Shown: positions 57,009-64,000 of the stretch, piece by piece
Position numbering within the stretch: the first letter of the stretch is position 1
How the letters are laid out: every line of letters begins with the position of its first letter
Assembly (NCBI GenBank): GCA_029449245.1
Contig: JANATF010000006.1
Coordinates: 1,426,001-1,490,000, forward strand
DNA: 64,000 nucleotides
Origin: Mortierella alpina
Taxonomy: Eukaryota; Mortierellomycota; Mortierellomycetes; Mortierellales; Mortierellaceae
Direction: 5' to 3'
Position numbers and translations under genes: made by a program
Notes under the pieces: generated by a model
What the model saw: the letters and a program-made list of their open reading frames with translations, nothing else
Told to the model about the DNA's origin: nothing
Database searches by the model: none

Positions 57009-60000
57009 TCATGAACATGGTGGCTCTTGGTGAGTTGGCTCCTCTAAAGATACTGGAGGACTGTCGTCCGCTCGACTCTCCAGACTGGGCGCCTGCTGAG
57101 ATCCATGTACATCCTCTGAGGAACCGTGCCTAGGAGTTGACTGCGACGGCGGACGGCCCAGAGTTCCCAATGCCATCCCAAGCAAATCCGATTCTGCTGC
57201 CTTCACGGTCGTGGCTCCATCAGAAGGCGCAGATGCAACAAGGTCGCTGACTGATGATCCTGGCCTTGACTCGCCAAACATCGCGCTTTCCTTGGCGCCA
57301 TTGACTTGGGTGTTTCTAGAGCCCTTGTAGCAGAAGCGGCTCTCCGATATCATCCGCGTGGGAGGGCCCTCATCATCTGCATCGTCATCCATGTCCTGGT
57401 CGTCTATAATGGGCAGGGCGAATTGAGAGTAATACCCTCCCTCGTCATCCTCGCCTCCCTTGCCTTGAGACTGTTTGAACTCGTACTCGATGTCCTGGAG
57501 AATGGCCCCTTCAAAGAGATATGTGTTGGGCTCTACAAGTGTCCAAGGTGCTCGACCACCTCTTCCGGATCCATCGTTGTTGGGATTGCTTGCCATATCA
57601 GGTAAATTAGAGGTGCCTCCCGGCAGCTTTTCGTGCCTCAGTTCCCAGCCAACCATCCTGCACAATTCGGCCACAATAACATCGCAGTTGCCAAGCAGCT
57701 GCACGTCAAACTCAGAGTGGATAATCGGTGTCCGGTTGATCAGAATCTGCGGAACATGTCTCGGTAATTGATCTATAGCAGGCAGCCAAAGGAACGCCGA
57801 TTAGCATTGTCCGTGCCAAACAAAATATGATAAGAGACTCCATGCAGAAATTTCAAGACAGGCTGGTTAACCTACGCATGACATCTCCAACAGGCGCAAC
57901 CTTGAGGCTACTGCCGATCACGATCAGCAGATCCACTTTGTTCCTGTCCTCTTCAAGATATTCCTCAAATGATGTTGGGAGCCTCTCGTTGAAGAAGACA
58001 ATGTCTGGTTTCATGAGAGGCCGTTTGGCTCCGTGCGTGCTGATGCCGCTGTCATTTTCTGCGGGTGGTACGGGGTTGTCTGTACATAGTTTGCAGTATG
58101 CTACCTCCTGCTTGAAGATGGATTCCTTGATGTCGTCTCCTGGAACCGGGTATTTGCAGCGGATACAACTTGCTGTTGCAAAGGATCCTATTGTTGAAAA
58201 ATAACGAGATCACATATCGAATGTGAGCACCAGCCATTCTAGCCACTCATCATGCAGTTGCTTTGAAAAAAAAAAAGACCTACCATGGCACTGCAGGACC
58301 TTTGAAATGCCCGCCTTTTGCTCCAGCGTGTCAATATTCTGGGTATAATTCCTAATCAGCTTCCCTTGCTCCTCCACCAGCTTGATGAAGTAGTGGGACG
58401 GGCTGGGCACGAAGTTGCTCGGAAAAATTTCCCGTGCAAAGGAATAAAAGACTTCTGGTCGTTCGCAGAAAAAGTCCAGGTCGAACATCTGTTGCGGTTC
58501 CTGCAACTTGAACTCTGAGAGGCGAGAATAAATGCCATTGGGCGATCGGAAATCTGGGATGCCACAAGATACTGAGACACCGGCGCCTGTGAGGATCATG
58601 ATATTCTTGGAGTTCTTGAGTAGATCCACAACGTGGTTGAGCGAGTGGACGTGTGGCAATCGTCTTCGTCCTCGCGCCATTAAATACTGCAGCCGCTCTT
58701 TGAATATTGCTATGATCTCGGCTTCAGTCCAGTCGGACGGCAGCGTGATCTGTGATCCAATGAATGGTAGCATGTCAGTGAGCGGAACCTCAGTTGAGGA
58801 GCGAGATATACGCTGAGCTGTGCGATAAGATGGCCACCGTACCTGTTGTGCAGAGGTCATGAGAAGCATTTTCTTGGCTGAATGAATGCGCGACAGGATG
58901 TATTTACGGACGACGTAGTTAAGACCTATGAGAGAAAGAGGGAAGATTAGAACTTCGACCATCCACATGAAGGCTGCAGGATCAAATTCAAAATTTTGAT
59001 CATGCATGTCCACGTTTACCATATTCCCTTGCTTCGCCCATGATGTGTTCCTCTTCATCTTCCGTGAGACGGTCAACGCTCAGGGGGTCCTTATCTACAT
59101 ATACACTGCCTCCAAACGTGTGATCGTCGCCCGAATCCTCGTCGTCCGTGTATGCCAGTGCAGCGGCTATATTGCCAACATCAATGGCGCTGTAGCTGTC
59201 ATCATCCTCGCTCTCTGACGAGTAGTGTCGGTGATAGGACTCATCAACAGTGGTGTCTGCAGTGGGCTCGTAGTCAGCATCCATATCCTCGTCGTACTCG
59301 TTCAGGAGGTCCTGCATCCTCTGTCGCGGTGGGTCATCCTCAGAACTTGCCATCAGATCGCTTAAGCAGGGCGAAGGGTATCTTTGGTCGCCGTGGAACC
59401 GGTCGGGCCCCTGATCCTTCTGTCCCTGTGGTGGTGTTGATTCTCTGCCCTTCGTGTTGGCGGCTGCCAGAGCGGGACTTGCTTGACGGCTATTAGGCTG
59501 GCTGGTGATCACACCCATGGCGCGTCCCGGCACAGGTGTCCGACTCGATGCCGATGACCCAAGGTTCAGTTTTGCAATAGCCGACTGGCTTGATCTGGCG
59601 AGAATGTCGACAGTAGAAGTGGCGGTGCGAGAGAGCATTGGTGGCATGGTTGGCTTGAACTCGTCCAAAGTCCTAGATCGACTGAGCGCGGGCATCCCAT
59701 GTGGTCGAGCAGGGGGCGAATCTCTCTGCCGACTCGCGTCTAGTGCCGGGAGGGCCTTTTTGAATTCGGTGGGTTCCAGAATAGGGGATGTCTGCGGGGA
59801 TAGGTCATCATCTCCAGTCTCCCTCGAGGACCGATAGTCGGTCAGCGTCACTCGCGTGGAGGCAAGCGGCGGAGAGGTCCTGGACTTTTTCAGTGGAGGG
59901 AAAGATCTTCCGTTGCTGCCAAACGTACTACTGCTTGACCGGCCTCTGCCATCGCTGCAGTCCTGGAACACGTCCAGGTCGTCGGTCCAAAAGTCCAGCT

Positions 60001-60202
60001 CGTAGCCGCCATCATCGTCCTTGACATCGTTCCGCTTTCTTGTTACTGGTGACACAAGCCGCGAAACGCTCGCTGGGAGAGACGAGGTCACTAGCGTGGG
60101 ACCGGTCTTTGCTGCATGTTTGTTAGCAGTGTCGTCCTCGGAAGCTGCAGGCTGGCTCTCGTCTGATCGCTGCAAGGAGTTGGCAGACTGTGGCTGCGAC
60201 AT
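57009..60202 (-). CDS. SIR2: SIR2/SIRT1-class NAD-dependent protein deacetylase
   Basis: Minus-strand exons 60202-59020, 58925-58843, 58749-58284, 58187-57876 and 57772-57009 give 935 residues. The core has the class I sirtuin motifs: [20 protein letters not shown] (NAD binding), [14 protein letters not shown], the catalytic His in QCHG (at the exon 3-4 junction), a Cys4 zinc site (CIRCKYP and YCKLC), [12 protein letters not shown] and GSSLKVAPV. The flanking [17 protein letters not shown] and [15 protein letters not shown] segments match the SIR2/HST1/SIRT1 subgroup, which acts in nuclear histone deacetylation and silencing. The N-terminal 400 residues are Ser-rich and acidic and the C-terminus is disordered. 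Intron 2 (58750-58842) is 93 nt, a multiple of three with no stop, so an unspliced form of 966 residues is possible. Upstream frame extension lacks an ATG, so 60202 is the start. Confidence 0.95.
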
Positions 60203-61210
60203 GGCGATGCTGACCCACTGGACGCGAGGACGGACAATGACCTTGATCGCGGGCGAATCGAAAATGTAGGGGGATCGCGGTCGTGCGGGTTGCTGTGGGT
60301 GATCAAAAAGAATCTTGGGGGTGCGCGTCAACGGATAGCACGGAATCAACAGCGGCGCGGTCTAAGCTGGAGACGGGGCGGAAAAGGTACCTCGATGACA
60401 ATGCAAGATTGTGTGCTCGAGAAAGCGAGCCCAGGCTGGCGGTGCGGCTGTTCAAAAAAACCAGGCGGCGGGAAGCGAGCGATGTGACATGTTTTCTCAC
60501 CAAAATACAAAATAAAAGGCGGCACAAACGTGTTTTTTTCTCTCTCTCTTTTTCTCTCTCCCACCCCTTCCTTTCCCTTCCTCCTTTCCTTTTCCTTCCC
60601 CCCTAGAGCCCCTTCCTGCCCACCTCGCCACATTCATCATCCCAATCTGGACTCGGGATCAAGCCAGGTTCATTAGGATTCAGGACTTGAGGACAAGGAC
60701 ACTCTGCTTGGTGATCTCGATTCAGATCCACAACCAGATCCACACTGCAAGATCCTAGAAATATTTTTTTTGGTAAGTTTATCCTGTCTTGACAATCCCT
60801 TGCTCCCATCTCCCTTCCATCCTCCGTTGATATGATGATCCACGCTTCATGCTACTTTAAACCCAGCTCAATTCGAATCTATATAATGAGATTAAGCGTC
60901 AAAACTGAACAAAATAAGACACTCAACATACGAGGATGAGATTAAAAACATCCGCTGTCCATCTACGTTGTGTATCAGCAATTGACCGATTTTCTTCCTA
61001 TTCGATAGATCATCGTAAGTGAACACCGTAGATACGAAAGATGCAGTTGACAAACAAGAAAATAAAACACAATGAAAAAAAAAAGATCAACTCTTTGATT
61101 GATGGTATTGCCAAAGATGCAGTGGAGGTTAGAGGGCACTCCTTGGCACATGTTTACTGCATGTCGCAACACTTCACTTCTGCTTTTATAAACATTTCAA
61201 GAAAGCCCAT
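60203..61210. promoter_or_regulatory. Upstream region of the SIR2 gene
   Basis: On the fusion-free plus strand this holds a CT-rich tract (60536-60605) that reads GA-rich towards the SIR2 gene, followed by AT-rich sequence that includes the RPA2 3' flank. No gene was recognised. Confidence 0.45.
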
Positions 61211-62664
61211 CTAGTAGACTGTATGAAAGTGATCGTCGTCTTCCGTGGTGTACAAGAATCCATCCGCAACCATTGTCTCGAGAATATCGCTAATGACATG
61301 CAAGAGAAGATAGTCAAGAAAGAACTCGGATCAGCGCTGCATTCTTTGGAAAATCAAACACGTCAACACCATAAAGATCACACATACTTGACTCCTTGGG
61401 CACTTCCAACAGCCGAAGCGAATCGACTCTGGATATCACGGCGAGGAATGCCGCTGCCGGCGGCCTTGAGAGGGTGGTTGTTAATCATTTCGACAATCTG
61501 CTGAGGAATATCACCGCCTCCGATGGCTCCGCCTGCTCCGCCAGGCACAGCTGCGTTCGACATGCTATGGGCGCCCGCGTTATTGTGTGCGCCGCCTGAG
61601 GAAGCACCGCCGCTAATGCCACCAGTCTGATAATGGAAGATCCTCAGGTCTCATTACTATCCTGACCTTGAACAAGGGTATCGTATTCATTTTTGAATCA
61701 AAAATCTGTCGCAAACAACATACCTTGCTTTTCGTAAAGCTGACGTGAACAAAGGTCGTCTCCAGAAGGTGATATGTGAGCTCATTAAAATCTTGAATAG
61801 GGCGGATGGAATGCAAATTGACCGAGAAGCGTTCGTTGTATGACCTCAGAATACCAACAATCCGAACATACGTTCCTTCACTACAAGAGAGACAACAGGT
61901 TAACACGCAATTTCTCAGAGAGAGAACAGTCAGCATAAAGAACTGGGACCCTCTTCTCTCCTCTTTTCCATGATCCATGAAAAACATCCTTCACATCTCT
62001 TACGTGATGGAGTTTGATTCCGCATCATCCTCCACGGACGAAAAGGTCCTCGCATCAATAGTCCCTGTGCCATCCTCGACCTGAAATATGTGCTGTGTTG
62101 ACTGGCGGTTAATGGTTCTGACCACGCCAATAAAAGTGATCTAGAGGGGAAAAGAAGTTGCGAACATATAAAAGAGAGACGTTACAAACACGTCAGTTTG
62201 AGCGAACGTAAACGATCCAGCTGCGGCGATTGTCACCCGATATCACATGCTGCTATACCTGTCCGAGATCATGGCCATCAATCTTGAAATCACCGTCAGA
62301 GTGAGTCTGGGCGACAGTCTGCAGCTGCTTGATCGTCACGGGTCGCAATGTGTGGTTGGCGTTTTTCTACGTTATGAAAGTGTTCAAGTCAGTGGGGTTG
62401 TCCATGGTTGCGCCAGTTTTTCGACCAGCGGATGAGCGAATCAAGTCTTGAATAGATCTACCTTGGGTGCGCCACCATCACTGCCAAAGCTGTCCTGGAC
62501 AAAGCCCTGGCCCTGGCTGGAATTGTAGCCTCTGTTGAAATCTACATGCAACAGGGACAAAAGTTGAATTAGTCAAGCGGTGGTCAAGAGGTATACTGTC
62601 TCAGGCTCTAGGTCCCCAAGGTTTGCTGCAGGGTGCGAGTGCCGGCTATGTTCTTACTGGACAT
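61211..62664 (-). CDS. RPA2: Replication protein A 32-kDa subunit
   Basis: Seven minus-strand exons: 62664-62658, 62541-62462, 62366-62259, 62140-62004, 61880-61724, 61626-61388 and 61289-61211. They total 807 nt and 268 residues (human RPA2 270). RPA2 is the middle subunit of the nuclear single-strand DNA binding trimer. The N-terminus (MSNFNRGYNSSQGQGF) is Gly/Ser-rich and is the usual phosphorylated region. The OB fold follows (LRPVTIKQL, ITFIGVVRTINRQSTQHIFQ, VEDGTGTIDARTF, GTYVRIVGILRSYNERFSVN, IRPIQDFNELTYHLLE). After a Gly/Ala linker comes the winged helix (IVEMINNHPLKAAGSGI, LETMVADGFLYTTEDDDHFH). The first exon carries only seven coding bases (ATGTCCA). Confidence 0.95.
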
Positions 62665-63092
62665 GCTGATGTAGCGTTACTGTTGGGAAGCGGATGAGGA
62701 TGCTGCTGTTGGGTGTAAGCTGATGTGCAGAGGCAAGGAGATTGATTTTTGGTGGCCACAGGCAGCAACCAAACAAAACAGGTCGTGGACTGCCGTGCCG
62801 CCTGTGGACGCGTTCAATTTGCGCGTCTCGTGGTTGCAAATCAAAATATCCAAAGCCACTCCTCACACAAGGAAATCAACTTCGAAAAAACGCGACACTT
62901 GGATACATCAAATTCACTTTGCGAGATCAAATAGTATTATAGTACATGTTGTAAAGAAGGAAGGATGTTGCCACTATATGTTTGGTTGACAGCACGAGAG
63001 TTATATGTACAGCAAGGAGGAAGGATGGTTGAAAAAGGTGCAACGAGAAAAGCACCCGCACGAGGTAAAGGCACATCACCAGGGAGACATAC
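62665..63092. other. Intergenic region upstream of RPA2
   Basis: Contains the RPA2 promoter on the minus strand and the 3' flank of the next minus-strand gene. Nothing else was recognised. Confidence 0.45.
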
Positions 63093-64000
63093 TTAAGAAG
63101 ACAAAATCGTCTGATCCTCATCGGCTTCACCCTCGTCGTCACCAAGTGCGCTGCTCGATGTTTCCTGCTCCTGCTGCCCCTGGTAGTGCTGCTGCACGCG
63201 GGGGTTCGACAGTGCTGTTCTTGTGGATCCCCGAGGGGATGCGGGCACAGGCATGCCACCCAAGAACAACATTGATTCAGACTCGACATCGTCACGGCTG
63301 CTCTGAATTACAGCCTGCTCAGGGGCGCCGCCTCGACGTACGCCCACTCCGTCGTAGCCGCGACGACCCGCAACTACGACACCGTGGCCGGCCCGGTCCT
63401 CAACCCGGGCGGCCACCATTCGAACATCCTGAACGTGAACAGGTTCCATCACGTTTTCTAGGACGTTCGAGCGGTCAACCTCGGGGAGGAGGAGCCGGCG
63501 GTGGTTCTGGACTCCGCTCGGAGGGGGCAGCACCACGCTGCCAACTATCCGCATGTCCAGCAAGCCCTCGCCATCGATCACATCGCGCTGGACGTTGGAA
63601 TCGACCCGGAGAGTGTGTTGGAGACTCGTAGACTGGACATTGGCATGCTGCGACTGCAGCTGGCGCTCATCCTCAAAAGGGATAGCCGATAGAACGTCTT
63701 TGTAACCCTTGTCGCTGGAGAGAGTGGTCCACTCAAAGTCCATAGTCGAATCCCTAGGCTGGTCAGGGAGTGCCATACGATCCTTGATGACCATGTCGCA
63801 TGCAGGGGAGGCATCAGGATGCTTGATCATGCTGGTTGTTTGGGGTGCGCTTAGGTTATGATTCACAGCCGGATTTAACAGCGCATCCACGCCGCTCGCG
63901 GTTGTATCCAATTTTGCCTGAACACCATTCTGGCTGACAAGTCCAGCATCAACAACCTTGTCCATCTCGACATCATCATTCTTGGAGGGAAGGCTGAACG
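63093..64000 (-). CDS. Unrecognised protein, 3' part only (partial)
   Basis: A minus-strand frame is open from the window edge to a TAA at 63095-63093, about 302 residues. It is rich in Ser, Asp, Val and Pro with charged patches, includes VAGRRGYDGVGVRRGG and ends SSALGDDEGEADEDQTILSS. No domain was recognised. The acidic disordered tail is common in nuclear proteins, but no function can be given. The 5' part lies outside the window. Confidence 0.55.
   Translation of the reverse strand, partial: FSLPSKNDDVEMDKVVDAGLVSQNGVQAKLDTTASGVDALLNPAVNHNLSAPQTTSMIKHPDASPACDMVIKDRMALPDQPRDSTMDFEWTTLSSDKGYKDVLSAIPFEDERQLQSQHANVQSTSLQHTLRVDSNVQRDVIDGEGLLDMRIVGSVVLPPPSGVQNHRRLLLPEVDRSNVLENVMEPVHVQDVRMVAARVEDRAGHGVVVAGRRGYDGVGVRRGGAPEQAVIQSSRDDVESESMLFLGGMPVPASPRGSTRTALSNPRVQQHYQGQQEQETSSSALGDDEGEADEDQTILSS

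Overview
The window is nuclear DNA of a filamentous fungus, most likely an early-diverging one (Mucoromycota, probably Mortierellomycotina). Housekeeping genes are split by many short GT-AG introns of roughly 45-120 nt with GTAAGT-like donors. Promoters are CT-rich. ATP-citrate lyase is one fused gene, and the gene set (VWA8, a FANCB-like gene, an intact eukaryotic TnpB-like nuclease) suits an early-diverging fungus better than an ascomycete. The placement is inference; no rRNA or tRNA was seen. All multi-exon models were assembled by hand from reading frame, splice sites and phase, and each closes in frame.

Layout. 1-2007: no confident gene, one imperfect direct repeat. 2008-5533 (-): a gene that reads as a FEN1/XPG-type flap nuclease fused by an in-phase intron to a Fanzor (eukaryotic TnpB) nuclease. 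5534-9033: mostly gene-free. 9034-16305 (+): VWA8-type AAA+ ATPase, 14 exons. 18032-24519 (+): ankyrin/coiled-coil protein of 1,899 residues. 25645-27188 (+): kappa-class GST. 27388-31338 (-): glycogen phosphorylase. 31660-33203 (-): IBA57. 33570-36102 (+): FANCB-like protein.

36115-42608 is a giant inverted repeat: two nearly identical arms of 2.9 and 3.2 kb around a 334-bp spacer. Each arm holds a 64/65-bp minisatellite array (about 11 homogeneous units on the left, 16 on the right), and this difference accounts for the 324-bp length difference. It resembles a foldback-type element.

42815-44474 (+): choline-transporter-like PNS1. 45027-45776 (+): short-chain dehydrogenase. 46454-47692 (-): NDUFS7 of complex I, head to head with a 96-residue unknown protein (47743-48248 +). 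48249-52358 is an accessory stretch with a decayed Fanzor C-terminus, two tandem ~0.92-kb segments that each encode the same 44-residue secreted peptide, and between them a broken copy of the last FANCB-like exon.

52359-64000 returns to ordinary genes, all on the minus strand: ATP-citrate lyase, a SIR2/SIRT1-class deacetylase, RPA2 and the 3' end of an unrecognised gene.

Functionally the core is central metabolism (glycogen breakdown, cytosolic acetyl-CoA, complex I, Fe-S assembly) and genome maintenance (FANCB-like, RPA2, SIR2). The accessory DNA carries the most unusual content: the flap nuclease-Fanzor fusion, the palindrome and the duplicated peptide gene.
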